From Candidatus Opimibacter skivensis (GTDB lineage: Bacteria > Bacteroidota > Bacteroidia > Chitinophagales > Saprospiraceae): a stretch of DNA of 64,000 nt. This document shows positions 19,172 through 28,374 of this stretch, in pieces. Location: positions 434,001-498,000 of the forward strand of contig JADKHH010000001.1 in the NCBI GenBank assembly GCA_016721905.1. Reading direction: 5' to 3'. Below the pieces are notes generated by a model, which worked only from the letters and a program-made list of their open reading frames with translations, searched no databases and was not told where the DNA came from. The first letter of the stretch is position 1, and each line of letters opens with the position of its first letter. Made by a program: the position numbers and the translations under genes.

Positions 19172-20305
19172 TTAGAAAACAACGGTCTCACCGGTATTTA
19201 CATCCTGATAGCCTGTAGAAATCAGGATATCGCCTTCTTTGAGTCCACTCAGGATTTCTACATATCCATTATAGTTCTGACCTTGCTGAATGACTACTTT
19301 CTTAACAATTGCTTCCTGTCCGGTCCCCGTCTTTTCGGCAATCAAGACAAAATCACCATCCTCTCCTGTCTGTATCAGATTGACTGGAATGCTAAATGCA
19401 TTTGCCTTCTGGTAATCCACAATCTTCATCACTGCGATCTGGTTAGCCCGATAGTCGCCACCCTTGAGATCACACTCAATGGCAAATGTTCTGTTGACAG
19501 GATTAATACTCTTACTTACATAGCTTACACGGGTCGTGATCTCTTTGTCAAGGTCAGGAAAATAGATTTGCACCTCATCCCCCTTCTTCACTTTTGCAGC
19601 ATACGCTTCTGTCACTGCACCGATTATCTTGAGGTCATTGAGGTTTAGGATATTGCACAATGGCATTCCTGGTGAGATCGCCTGGCCTTGTTTCAACATC
19701 ACCATGTCGACTGTACCAGATGTGGGGGCATAGATTTTGGTCATTGCCATATTTTCCTTGAGCGTGGCAATCGCCCGCTCGGTTGATTCCTTATTGTTCT
19801 TTGCCTGAATGTATTGAACTTCAGAACCTATATTTTGATCCCACAAGGATTTTTGCCTGTTATATAAGTCAGTCGTCAGGGCGAGCTGACCTTCCAGTTC
19901 AGCAAGATTTTTTTGTATGACCGCATCTTCAATCTCGGCAAGTAATTGACCTGCCTTGACATAATCGCCATTGTCTACAAGTACTCTTTTAAGTGCGCCT
20001 GGTATTTTGGAAGTCGCCGCAACGCTCTCGGATGCATCCACCCTGCCTTGCAGATCAATAAAGTGCTTGAACGGTGAAGATTTCACCTCTTGCAAACCAA
20101 CTTTATGGAGATTCTTTGCAATAAGACCTTGCTCCAATAATTGCTTTTCCAATGCAGCAATTTGAGCATCGATGGTTGATTTCTGTTCCTTTAAATCATT
20201 TAACTGCGCAAGTGGGTCTTCCGAACCGGCTTTTGATCCACATGCTACAATTGTTAAAACCAGAAATACTCCGGTTATATAAGGTATGACCTGAAATTTT
20301 CTCAT
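19172..20305 (-). CDS. RND efflux periplasmic adaptor (membrane fusion protein)
   Basis: A 377-residue lipoprotein with the signal and lipobox ending at cysteine 22. A short coiled coil (about 33-62) precedes the lipoyl-like halves around GRVDASESVAATSKIPG and YAPTSGTVDMVMLKQGQ, followed by the beta-barrel and membrane-proximal domains. It bridges the inner-membrane pump and the TolC-like channel. It lies between tolC and the RND gene on the same strand, in the usual operon order. Family is certain. Confidence 0.93.
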   Translation of the reverse strand: MRKFQVIPYITGVFLVLTIVACGSKAGSEDPLAQLNDLKEQKSTIDAQIAALEKQLLEQGLIAKNLHKVGLQEVKSSPFKHFIDLQGRVDASESVAATSKIPGALKRVLVDNGDYVKAGQLLAEIEDAVIQKNLAELEGQLALTTDLYNRQKSLWDQNIGSEVQYIQAKNNKESTERAIATLKENMAMTKIYAPTSGTVDMVMLKQGQAISPGMPLCNILNLNDLKIIGAVTEAYAAKVKKGDEVQIYFPDLDKEITTRVSYVSKSINPVNRTFAIECDLKGGDYRANQIAVMKIVDYQKANAFSIPVNLIQTGEDGDFVLIAEKTGTGQEAIVKKVVIQQGQNYNGYVEILSGLKEGDILISTGYQDVNTGETVVF

Positions 20306-20360
20306 TGGTTAAATGCTGTATTTAGTAAATTCAATTGATGTGATGTATTGATTTCTTGTA

Positions 20361-21662
20361 TTAATTCTTACCGAGGGCTTGCTTAAAGGCTACCAGGGAC
20401 TTGAGGTAATCGAACCTTGCGTTGACAAGATCAGCCTGTGACCTGTATAATCCTGCCTGCGCCTGGGTGACTTCAAAACTGGAGCCAACGCCTTGCCTGA
20501 ATTTTGTTTCTGAGGTTTCAAAGATCCGTTCAGCCAGATTGAGGCTTTGTTCTCTGTCTTCCATCTTCTGTTTTGTACTGTAATAATCCTTTCGCGCCGT
20601 TTCGATCTGCAGGTCGTAGGACATCGCAAGCATTTTCCGCTGTTCGACGACTTTCAAACTCTGGATCACAGACCTCTCCTCTTTGGCTTTGTAATAACCA
20701 CCATCATAGATCGGCATGTTGAGTTGGACACCGACTATAGCAGAAGGAATCCAAAAGAGCTCGTCATTTCCCTGGAAGGTGGGGTCATAGGACCCAAAAA
20801 ATGACAAGACAGGCCACCAGTCTTTTCTGAAGGCATCCGTCTGAATATCATTCAACTCAGTTGCCTTGAGTGAAGCCACATAATCAGGCCTGTTCATATA
20901 ATCGAGTTTCTCGTCGATATCTATATCCCCATATATGGCAAGCAGCTTATCAACATCATCCAGCAGGGTGATCTCCTCTGCATTGGGCATGTTAATCGTA
21001 AACTTCAATACATCTATAAGTTTGTCTCTTTGACGCAATAAACTCTCCCTGTCTGTTTGAAATGTTGCAAGGGCATACTCAAGGCGATCAACATCAAGTT
21101 GCTCTACAAATCCAGCCTGGTAATTTGCCTTAGTCTCGAAAACCAATTTTTGCTGGCTTTCGATATTCTTATCCAGGATCCGTACGCCTTCAGCAACCAC
21201 CAATGCCGGAATATAGGCATCTGTCACTTTGTTACGAAGCTTCTCAACGACCCCCTGGAACTGAATAGCCGCATAATCCTTGTACATTTTTGCAGCCTTG
21301 ATGGTAGCTATGTACTTGTTATCAAACAGGAGTTGGTTAAACGAGACAGTTGCTCCAATATCATTCTTCAGAGCGAAGGTGATTTTCTGGCCCGGCTCGC
21401 CAAACCCTAAGGCTTCAGCAGGCAAGGCAGGCTGGTGGATAAAACGATTGGCGTGCAATCCAAGACCGATCTGCGGAAATGCTACAGCCCGGTTCTCCTT
21501 AATTTGCCAATCAGCATCTTTCATACTGTATTCGGCAATCCGGATTTCAGAATGGTTAGCCAACGCATAATCCATACAATCGGACAAACTCATGTTCCGC
21601 TGTCCATGCAGGACAACAATGGACAACAAGGAAGTCAGTAGCAGCGTGATTCTTCTGTACAT
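20361..21662 (-). CDS. TolC family outer-membrane efflux protein
   Basis: A 433-residue outer-membrane channel with a signal peptide (about 1-20, ending VLHGQ). Two long alpha-helical repeats, including QNxQ-like AFPQIGLGL and the C-terminal SSFEVTQAQAGLYRSQADLVNARFDYLKS (split: FEVTQAQ and QADLVNARFDYL), are those of the OEP family. It forms the exit duct of the adjacent RND pump. It begins one base after the tetR stop, so it is coupled to the regulator gene. Confidence 0.93.
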   Translation of the reverse strand: MYRRITLLLTSLLSIVVLHGQRNMSLSDCMDYALANHSEIRIAEYSMKDADWQIKENRAVAFPQIGLGLHANRFIHQPALPAEALGFGEPGQKITFALKNDIGATVSFNQLLFDNKYIATIKAAKMYKDYAAIQFQGVVEKLRNKVTDAYIPALVVAEGVRILDKNIESQQKLVFETKANYQAGFVEQLDVDRLEYALATFQTDRESLLRQRDKLIDVLKFTINMPNAEEITLLDDVDKLLAIYGDIDIDEKLDYMNRPDYVASLKATELNDIQTDAFRKDWWPVLSFFGSYDPTFQGNDELFWIPSAIVGVQLNMPIYDGGYYKAKEERSVIQSLKVVEQRKMLAMSYDLQIETARKDYYSTKQKMEDREQSLNLAERIFETSETKFRQGVGSSFEVTQAQAGLYRSQADLVNARFDYLKSLVAFKQALGKN

Positions 21663-21663
21663 A

Positions 21664-22344
21664 TCAGGAAAGTTTCTTTTTTAAATAAGTAAGTCCTTTA
21701 GGGGACACAATGCCATGCAGATAGTGCAGCATATATTCTTTGAATAGCTCAAGTCTGGTGTATGCTCCGTCCGGAAAAATCTGGGGATCAAACAAACTGA
21801 AAGCGGTGGCCAGATGAAGCTTTGCCAAAATATCGATATCAAAATCCTCACGGTATAAACCCTCTTGCCTACCACGTAAGAGGTTTTCCCTGATTACCTT
21901 GAAAACAAACTCGAAATGGAAAGTCTGTATCAATTCCCAGCCTTCCCGATGGTATTTCTGGAGATCGTTGATAATGTTATGTTTCATCTGTGCCATCTCC
22001 TGGGAATTGGAATCCATGATGATGAAGATCTCCTCCAGCGCATTAGGTGCCATTTTGGCAAGATCGAGGCAGGTTGCTTTTTCCCTTGAAATATGATGTT
22101 GCAAAACATTGATTACCAGTGCATCTTTGCTTTCAACCATCTGGTACAGTGTCTTTTTGGAAATGCCCAGATCAGCAGCTACATCATCCATGGTAATGCT
22201 TTTTATACCATAGCGGATAAAAAGCTTCTCTACCCTTTCAAGCCAATTGTTTGTTTGTGGAGATGATGTTGTCATGAATGAGGGTGTAAACATAAGAAAC
22301 TTTTTTTGGTTCAAAAGTTTTCTATATTTCTCTATCAACGACAC
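21664..22344 (-). CDS. TetR/AcrR family transcriptional regulator
   Basis: A 226-residue one-component regulator and the first gene of the efflux operon. The TetR helix-turn-helix is at about 52-72 (ITMDDVAADLGISKKTLYQ), followed by a ligand-binding domain with no recognised pocket residues. It probably represses its own operon until a pump substrate binds (inference from context). The listed start adds about 20 residues; MFTPSF or MTTSSP (residues 18 and 24) are better candidates because the domain starts near residue 33. Confidence 0.92.
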   Translation of the reverse strand: MSLIEKYRKLLNQKKFLMFTPSFMTTSSPQTNNWLERVEKLFIRYGIKSITMDDVAADLGISKKTLYQMVESKDALVINVLQHHISREKATCLDLAKMAPNALEEIFIIMDSNSQEMAQMKHNIINDLQKYHREGWELIQTFHFEFVFKVIRENLLRGRQEGLYREDFDIDILAKLHLATAFSLFDPQIFPDGAYTRLELFKEYMLHYLHGIVSPKGLTYLKKKLS

Positions 22345-22387
22345 ATACCGTTAGACAAAACCCCCAAAATACCCCCTGGAATTACTT

Positions 22388-22786
22388 TTATCCAGGCTTT
22401 TTCCTCAAGGCTTTTTTCTCAGATTGAGCCTTTTTTTCCTGCAGGCGCTCTTCGACAGATTGTTTTGAAGGCTTCGTCCTGATCCGCTTGACCTTCGGAA
22501 CAATCGCTCTTTCAATAAGGTTTTTTAAACGCTCCACAGCATGCCCTTTATTGGCCAGCTGAGATCGCTCCTTTTGAGAGGTGACACTCAAAACTCCCTC
22601 TTCGTTGATACGGGCTGTAAGTTTCTCAAAGACAAGACCTTTCTCTGCATCAGTCAATCCTGCAGAGGACCGGACATCGAAGAGAGCATCAACCTTGGTT
22701 TCGGTTTTATTAACATGTTGCCCTCCCGCGCCGGAACTCCGACTAGTTCGATAGGTTATTTCACTTAGAATACTTTCCCAATCCAC
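22388..22786 (-). CDS. arfB: Ribosome-rescue peptide chain release factor homologue
   Basis: A 132-residue protein of the ArfB/YaeJ type, which frees ribosomes stalled on non-stop mRNA by hydrolysing peptidyl-tRNA. The catalytic GGQ is at 21-23 in SSGAGGQHVNKTETKV, and the C-terminal Lys/Arg-rich tail (EKKAQSEKKALRKK) is the part that enters the empty mRNA channel in this family. I chose the GTG at 22786 as the start because homologues begin just before DWESILSE; the longer reading frame up to 22912 adds 42 residues without similarity and would begin inside a promoter-like element. Confidence 0.88.
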   Translation of the reverse strand: MDWESILSEITYRTSRSSGAGGQHVNKTETKVDALFDVRSSAGLTDAEKGLVFEKLTARINEEGVLSVTSQKERSQLANKGHAVERLKNLIERAIVPKVKRIRTKPSKQSVEERLQEKKAQSEKKALRKKPG

Positions 22787-22909
22787 CTCAATAGTGTTTG
22801 TACGTAATAATAAAAATAACGTCTTGGATAATACTTTAATTGATCTGCCTGCATCCGACTGATCCTTCACGTTCTCGAATGGCCCAGGTAAAACAAATCC
22901 AATAGTATA

Positions 22910-22917
22910 CAAAGGTA
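22910..22917 (-). promoter_or_regulatory. Bacteroidota -7 element upstream of arfB
   Basis: Minus strand reads TACCTTTG, about 124 bases before the chosen arfB start. The bases from here to 23202 hold no gene that I can support. Confidence 0.35.
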
Positions 22918-23202
22918 AATGGATGAAAGCGACTTTTAGTTGTGCCTCCGGATTGAGTTAAAAAGATCAGGCCTGTTTCAGGACTGGCTGGCATCTATTG
23001 CCGCTTTCATCACATCAGCAAATGGATAGATTCTAAATTAATATATGAGAACCCAACGGATAATCGGAATCCGCGCCAGAAAAAAGTAAATAACTTAAAA
23101 AAATTATCCCACAATAGGAAGTTATAGGAATTGGGCTTATCTTAAGAGTTGAAAAGGCTGATGTTGAGTAATTGAATAAATAATCATTTAGATGTCTAAG
23201 CT

Positions 23203-23634
23203 ATGATCTCCGTAAAAAAATTGCTCGAAGGAAAACAAAACAACAGGATTCTCGCGCTTGCACCTGATGCGATGGTCATTGATGCCCTTGAATTGATGAC
23301 CAAAGAAAATGTAGGCGCTGTCATGGTGGTCGAAAACGAAAAACTGGTAGGTATCTTTTCTGAGCGCGACTATGCGAGAAAGGGTATCATTATGGGCCGT
23401 AAAGCCAAAAGCACGCCCTTGACAGAGGTGATGACCAGTAATGTATTCACCGTCACTCCTGATATGAATATGGAAGACTGTATGCAACTCTTCAGTGACA
23501 AACGTATCCGTCACCTTCCGGTTGTGCATGACAGTGATTTGCTCGGCATGCTCAGTATCGGAGATATTGTCACTGCGATCATTGTTGAGCAAAAAGAACA
23601 TATCCAGTTTCTTGAAAAATATATTTCAAGCTGA
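23203..23634 (+). CDS. CBS domain pair protein
   Basis: A 143-residue soluble protein made of two CBS domains (about 8-63 and 75-135), with the usual LMTKENVGAVMVV and DKRIRHLPVV stretches. CBS pairs bind adenosine nucleotides and sense energy state or ionic conditions. There is no attached enzyme or transporter domain, so its partner is unknown. It is flanked by convergent and divergent genes and stands alone. Confidence 0.9.
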   Translation: MISVKKLLEGKQNNRILALAPDAMVIDALELMTKENVGAVMVVENEKLVGIFSERDYARKGIIMGRKAKSTPLTEVMTSNVFTVTPDMNMEDCMQLFSDKRIRHLPVVHDSDLLGMLSIGDIVTAIIVEQKEHIQFLEKYISS

Positions 23635-23687
23635 TACAGAAGGCAATTTCTCTGTCTCAATGCGTGTTTGCATTCGCGCTATTGTAT

Positions 23688-24737
23688 TCAGATGAGGTCA
23701 AATAGACTAGTCTGCGGCTTCCTTGCTTTCTCAAACTGGGTAAGATCATACTCAAAAGGATGAATGACCGGCAGATGCCTCTTTAAAGCAAGTTGAAACT
23801 GCGCAGCTATCATCTCTGCATATTTGCCCTCCCCTTTCATACGTATACCTGAGCGACTATCATTTAGCTTTCCACCATGGATGTCCATGATCCGGTTTAA
23901 GATTCGGTCAGCCCGATCCGCATACTTTTTACGAACCCAATCTGTAAAAATCGGTCCAACATCCCCATTCAGGCGGACGGTTATGTAACCTGCATTTTTT
24001 GCTCCTGCCTTGGAGACCGCTCCCATAAGGTCCATTATTTCATGATCATTGAGCCCCGGAATTACTGGCGCCAGCATAGCAAGCACATGAATACCCGCTG
24101 CCGACAATTCTTCAATGACTTGCAATCGACGGGGGATGGATGCGGTCCTTGGCTCCAACTGTCTGCGCAAAGATTCATCCAGCGTATTGATCGAAATAGC
24201 GACGCTGACAAGATTCTTCTCCGCCATCCTGCTCAATATATCCTTGTCTCGCAGGATCAAGGCACTCTTCGTAATGACGCCTACCGGGTGATGGAATCGC
24301 TCAAGCACCTCCAGTAACTGCCGGGTAATTTTCAATTTGGCTTCAACCGGCTGATAACAATCAGTATTACCTGAAAGCATGATGGGTGCAACTACCCAGT
24401 TAGGGCTAGACAATTTTTTAGCAAGGAGCTGAGGGGCATCCCTTTTAACAAGGATTTTGCTTTCGAAGTCAATTCCCGCACTGTAGCCCCAATACGGATG
24501 TGTATTTCGGGCATAGCAATACACACACCCATGCTCACAACCCTGGTATGGATTCATGGAATATTCGAGGCCTATATCAGGGCTGTCTACTTTATTAATG
24601 ATCGTCTTAGCGTGCGTTTCGAGGTACTCGGTGTTTACTTCTTCGGCTGGCTTCGAGAAAGTAAGGTCCGGATGCCTTGCGGATCTGTGTTTTGAAAATG
24701 GATTGTCTGGATTGATTTGAGCTCCCCGGCCTCTCAT
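23688..24737 (-). CDS. PA0069 family radical SAM protein
   Basis: A 349-residue radical SAM protein. The 4Fe-4S cluster motif C-x3-C-x2-C is at 67, 71 and 74 in GCEHGCVYCYAR, and the family-specific N-terminus with NPF.KHR and SPDIGLEYSMNPYQG is intact. PA0069-type proteins resemble spore photoproduct lyase-like enzymes; the reaction is not established. Just upstream lies a regular array of GACT/AGTC half-sites, so expression is probably controlled by a dedicated repressor or activator. Confidence 0.9.
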   Translation of the reverse strand: MRGRGAQINPDNPFSKHRSARHPDLTFSKPAEEVNTEYLETHAKTIINKVDSPDIGLEYSMNPYQGCEHGCVYCYARNTHPYWGYSAGIDFESKILVKRDAPQLLAKKLSSPNWVVAPIMLSGNTDCYQPVEAKLKITRQLLEVLERFHHPVGVITKSALILRDKDILSRMAEKNLVSVAISINTLDESLRRQLEPRTASIPRRLQVIEELSAAGIHVLAMLAPVIPGLNDHEIMDLMGAVSKAGAKNAGYITVRLNGDVGPIFTDWVRKKYADRADRILNRIMDIHGGKLNDSRSGIRMKGEGKYAEMIAAQFQLALKRHLPVIHPFEYDLTQFEKARKPQTSLFDLI

Positions 24738-24749
24738 AAATCATATTTT

Positions 24750-24786
24750 GACTTAAATGTAGTCATTATATGACTTATTTGTAGTC
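24750..24786. promoter_or_regulatory. GACT/AGTC operator with exact 11-bp period
   Basis: Four half-sites, GACT (24750), AGTC (24761), GACT (24772) and AGTC (24783), alternate in orientation at exactly 11-base steps. Seen another way, the 15-mer GACTTAAATGTAGTC is repeated 22 bases on with two mismatches. The array starts 13 bases before the radical SAM start codon and must overlap its promoter. The regulator is unknown. Confidence 0.6.
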
Positions 24787-24801
24787 CGATTTTGTGATTA
24801 C

Positions 24802-24884
24802 ATCGAAATTTAGTTAAAACACCTCCATACGCGCTGATAACCAATGAGTTATGGCCGTAAGAGGTGTTTTAACTAAATTTCGAT
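24802..24884. repeat. 24-bp perfect inverted repeat with nested hairpin
   Basis: Arms 24802-24825 and 24861-24884 are perfect inverted copies. The 35-base spacer can extend the stem with TACG/CGTA (24828, 24856) and ATAAC/GTTAT (24837, 24848) around a 6-base loop, giving a long bulged hairpin. It sits between divergent genes. It has no adjacent T-tract and no clear target-site duplication. It may be a small non-autonomous element, a structured RNA or a protein-binding cruciform. Confidence 0.7.
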
Positions 24885-25101
24885 TTGCTATTTTCCCCAA
24901 CCTTTTTCCATTACAACTCCATTTCAGACCAGTTTTCAGTCATATTCTACATCCTTGCCGGATAGCTAAAATCTCATCCAAAAACGATAGCTTTATTGCC
25001 TCCTGGTCCTATTCAAGTAACAGCATATATGCCCAAACCGTTAATTAACTAGTAAACCTGGATCCCAAAAGGCTTTTTTTATCGATTTAAAGTAAATAAA
25101 T

Positions 25102-25698
25102 GTGCTGCCCGGGCAGCGGATTTTATGGATTTGTATCATTATTCACAGCATAAGTAAACATTCCTTGCAGGAACAGGAACTGATCAGTCGATGCGGAGCA
25201 AATGACAGGGTGGCTCAACGGTTATTATATGACCGCTTTGCGCCATTGTTGCTTGGTATATGCAGACGTTATGCAGGCCAGCAGCATGCAGAGGATGTGA
25301 TGCAGGATAGTTTCGTAAGGGTTTTTCAGTATCTCGCCCAATACCGAAACGAAGGTTCTTTCGAAGGATGGATCCGAAGGGTATGTGTTAATACATGTAT
25401 CCGCCATCTTGAAAAAGCTAAAAAGATGACCGTAGATTATTACGGTGATGGACTTCCGGATCATCCGGTAGAACCAGATGCCATCAGCCGGATGAGCGCT
25501 AATGAACTTCTGGATCTGATTGATAAAATTCCCGAAGGATATAAGACAGTCTTTAATCTTAATGTCATCGAGGGCTATAACCATAAGGACATAGCCCAAT
25601 TGCTAGGCATAGAAGAAAGCAGTTCAAGATCCCAATTGACTAAAGCAAGAAAATACATCCAGCGTTCACTGGAGGCTACTCAAAAAGTAGAATTATGA
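25102..25698 (+). CDS. ECF RNA polymerase sigma factor
   Basis: A 198-residue extracytoplasmic-function sigma factor. Region 2 (about 33-100) shows LLYDRFAP, HAEDVMQDSFVRVFQYL and FEGWIRRVCVNTCIRHL; region 4 (about 135-190) shows IPEGYKTVFNLNVIEGYNHKDIA and LGIEESSSRSQLTKARK. The listed start is GTG; the first 25 or so residues are hydrophobic and unlike the family, so translation may begin at a TTG or other codon near 25160. Its stop overlaps the start of the next gene by four bases, which encodes its probable membrane anti-sigma partner. Confidence 0.9.
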   Translation: MLPGQRILWICIIIHSISKHSLQEQELISRCGANDRVAQRLLYDRFAPLLLGICRRYAGQQHAEDVMQDSFVRVFQYLAQYRNEGSFEGWIRRVCVNTCIRHLEKAKKMTVDYYGDGLPDHPVEPDAISRMSANELLDLIDKIPEGYKTVFNLNVIEGYNHKDIAQLLGIEESSSRSQLTKARKYIQRSLEATQKVEL

Positions 25699-27151
25699 AA
25701 AACGAAAACATGTTCAGAGAAAAGCTTTACCATCATACCGTCCCGGTAAGGGATGGTTTATGGGATGCTATTGAAGCCCAGCTGCCACCAGAGAAAAAGC
25801 GCAAAGCCTTTCCACTCTTCTGGTTTACGTTATTTGGCACTACCCTGCTGGGAGCGGCGGTAATGATCGGTATATTCAATAATAAAGTATCTGATCAACC
25901 TCTGTTAGAAAAGCATCAAACCACTCCTTCCTTGATCGCCAGCAATTCCGCTGAGACATCGATTGGAACTGAATCTTCTTCTTCAACTCATACTTCTACA
26001 TCAACTTCAACAACAACAACCACGATTAATACTTCATCTCCAACTATCGGTTCAACATCAATTTCAAAAACATCGCCACCTGAAACTCGGGCAAACAAAA
26101 CCATTATCATTGAAAATACTTCCAGGAAAAAAGCCTCAAGAATACAACCCCATCTTCTAAAGACCACTCCCGGATAAAAGAAACACCTATCAACCTGCAA
26201 AATCAAACCCTGACTGAAGGTATAGCTGCTGACCCTGGACTCAACACAGAATATACCCTTGGCTCAGCGGCAGGAAAAGCAGCTATCGCTGAACTTTCTC
26301 TCCTACCAAATCTACAGATGGAGGAAATCTCTCAGGATGGGGCTTCAACGCTTTTGACAGGAGCAGCATCATCAGAAATCTCTTTAGTCAAGCCTGATCC
26401 CAACTGTTACAAATTCAGTGGTCCCGGAAGTAAATTTGCCATTACCGCAGATATTCTTGGCGGTCCTGGCTTTAGTCCAAAATCATACGAACAGAACAGC
26501 AGTGACGATTCAGTATATGCTGATGCCCGTGAGGCAACGGAGAATTACCAGTACGCCTGGTCTGCCGGAGTGCGAATCAACCTTCATCATCGAAGTGGAG
26601 TTAAAGGGAGTTTAGGTTTCCTATACTCACAGGCTGGAGATGTGTTTGATTACACCGATTCCCTGGCGACCCAATCCACTACCCGGATTGACTCCTTCTT
26701 TGCGGCTGATGGAACTTTCCTCTATGAAGAAACCAGCCAGGTGCTGATCCTTGGAACGCTGATTAAGAAAATCCATAACACCTATAAGTATGTTGACATT
26801 CCCTTATTAGTTGGATATGAAATGCCTATGGGCCGCTCTTCTATCATGCTCCATGCAGGGCCTGTTTTCAACCTGACCACCACCCATGAAGGCCAGATTC
26901 TTGATCCAATGCTTCATCCAAGGTACATTACTGACGGTGAACCAGGTGCAATCGATATATACAAGACCAACCTTGGTATGAGCTTATATTTTGGAGCCGG
27001 CATGCTATTCCCTTTGACAGACCACCTTTCCTGGCTAGTCGAACCCAGTTTACTATACCGGTTGAACCCAGTGACCCTTGATAACTATCCCTTGAAGGAA
27101 CACAGGCACTATGCGGGCCTCAATGTGGGACTTCGATACCATTTTAAATAA
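25695..27151 (+). pseudogene. Anti-sigma-like inner-membrane segment fused to outer-membrane barrel, frameshifted
   Basis: Two frames encode one protein of about 485 residues. The first (25695-26177) has a cytoplasmic head with FREKLYHHTVPVRDGLWDAIEAQL, as in proteins that follow ECF sigma genes in Bacteroidota, one membrane helix (about 40-61) and a Ser/Thr-rich linker. The second, open from 26114 and with its first ATG at 26318, ends in an eight-strand-type outer-membrane barrel closing with GLRYHFK. They join at an A6 run (26127-26132): one extra A gives a continuous frame. The predicted protein would span both membranes and could pass an envelope signal to the sigma factor (inference). 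Homopolymer error is more likely than true inactivation. Confidence 0.75.
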
Positions 27152-27182
27152 ACTTTTAACCCCAGCAAGCAGCGAAATCAAG

Positions 27183-28187
27183 ATGAATAGTCTCTATACA
27201 GTAAATAACAGAGTAATGGGCAAGTATTTTTTTGCAATTGGATTAGTCGTCATGATGATGTCGTGTGGCAAGGACATCGACGAGTTTATTCCAAGAGCAA
27301 GCCAGGTTCCAGCCGGAGATATCTCCCGGTTGATGACCAGGTTACAATCGGACATAGCAGGAGACGTTTTTACGACTGTCTCCTGCCCTTGTTCCGGAGA
27401 TCAGGTGTTTAAGATAGATAAGGATCTGGTATTGGTCATCCCGCCGGACTTTGTGGATTTATCCAAATATCCTTGTACAAACGGTTCCTTTGATATCAAT
27501 GTTACCGTTTGTGATACAAAAGGTGAAATCCTGATTGGTGGCATCCCGACAGTTTCAGAAGGTAAATTATTAGAGTCCCGGATTGAAGTCAATCTCCAGA
27601 TTGCTGATGGCAACACCAAGGTAAAACTTGCACACGGCAAACAAATCCGGTTATTGATCAATGATCCTGATCCCCGGGATCGCATGGAACTCTTTTACGG
27701 GGAAGATGAAGTATGGGTGCAGGCAGATCAGAATCCGGACACCTGGAATAATGTCAGCAGTAGTGAATGGTGGTTCCAGGACAGTGCGCAGCAAATCATC
27801 ACCGGTTTCGGTTATGAGTGCTTTACGGATAGTCTTGACTGGATCAATGTAGATGTGTTTTTCGAAGTTCCCGCGGAGCAGCGCACTTCCGTCTGCATAG
27901 ACCTTCCGGATGAGTTTACAAATACCAATACGATTGTATTTATGGTATTTGATGATTACAAGAGTATCCTGGCTATGCACGGAGAAGCTGAAACCATGGA
28001 GTTTTGTGAGCCATATGGTGCCACTCCATTGGGATTCAATGTAACATTTGTAGTACTCTCCGAAATGGGAGAAGACAGTTACATGTTTGCTCAAAAAAGT
28101 ACTGTGATCACCCCCGGGCATGTTGAAACCATCACCCCAAAGAATACCCCGTACGAAGAAATTAAAAAGTATATAACGACACTTTAA
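27183..28187 (+). CDS. Lipoprotein in ECF sigma operon, unknown function
   Basis: A 334-residue protein starting at ATG 27183; a second ATG at 27216 places the hydrophobic signal (FFAIGLVVMMMSC) nearer the N-terminus and may be preferred. The lipobox MMSC suggests an outer-membrane-anchored lipoprotein. The mature part has paired cysteines (SCPC) and a beta-rich look but no family I recognise. It follows the barrel gene after about 31 bases, in an operon sigma factor - anti-sigma/barrel - lipoprotein, so it may be the signal-sensing or target component. A good terminator follows it. Confidence 0.75.
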   Translation: MNSLYTVNNRVMGKYFFAIGLVVMMMSCGKDIDEFIPRASQVPAGDISRLMTRLQSDIAGDVFTTVSCPCSGDQVFKIDKDLVLVIPPDFVDLSKYPCTNGSFDINVTVCDTKGEILIGGIPTVSEGKLLESRIEVNLQIADGNTKVKLAHGKQIRLLINDPDPRDRMELFYGEDEVWVQADQNPDTWNNVSSSEWWFQDSAQQIITGFGYECFTDSLDWINVDVFFEVPAEQRTSVCIDLPDEFTNTNTIVFMVFDDYKSILAMHGEAETMEFCEPYGATPLGFNVTFVVLSEMGEDSYMFAQKSTVITPGHVETITPKNTPYEEIKKYITTL

Positions 28188-28262
28188 CCTACAATAGAAA
28201 TAAACTCTCGGCCAACCTGATACAGGTGAACCCTTAAGATAAATCCTTTTTTCGCCAACAAC

Positions 28263-28292
28263 AAAAGCCCTGCAATAGTGCGGGGCTTTTTT
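28263..28292 (+). terminator. Terminator of the ECF sigma operon
   Basis: Arms AAAAGCCCTGC (28263-28273) and GCGGGGCTTTT (28280-28290) pair with one G-U wobble around a 6-base loop and run into six T. It lies 75 bases past the lipoprotein stop. Confidence 0.8.
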
Positions 28293-28305
28293 CATTAAGC
28301 GGAGT

Positions 28306-28357
28306 TAAATAAAAAGAGAACGGACAGGTAGCGACCTGTCCGTTCTCTTTTTATTTA
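28306..28357. terminator. 24-bp perfect hairpin, terminator of typA
   Basis: Arms 28306-28329 and 28334-28357 are perfect inverted copies with a 4-base loop (AGCG) and A/T-rich outer ends, so it can work in both directions. It lies 17 bases after the typA stop on the minus strand. Confidence 0.85.
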
Positions 28358-28374
28358 GTACCTGATAGAGTTTC

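Noticed and set aside
24802..24884. Integron attC site
   Set aside because: The bulged hairpin shape is suggestive, but the conserved RYYYAAC/GTTRRRY boxes are absent, and there is no integrase or cassette array.
27651..28295. 214-residue minus-strand ORF opposite the lipoprotein gene
   Set aside because: It overlaps both a coding gene with a good lipobox and a terminator hairpin.
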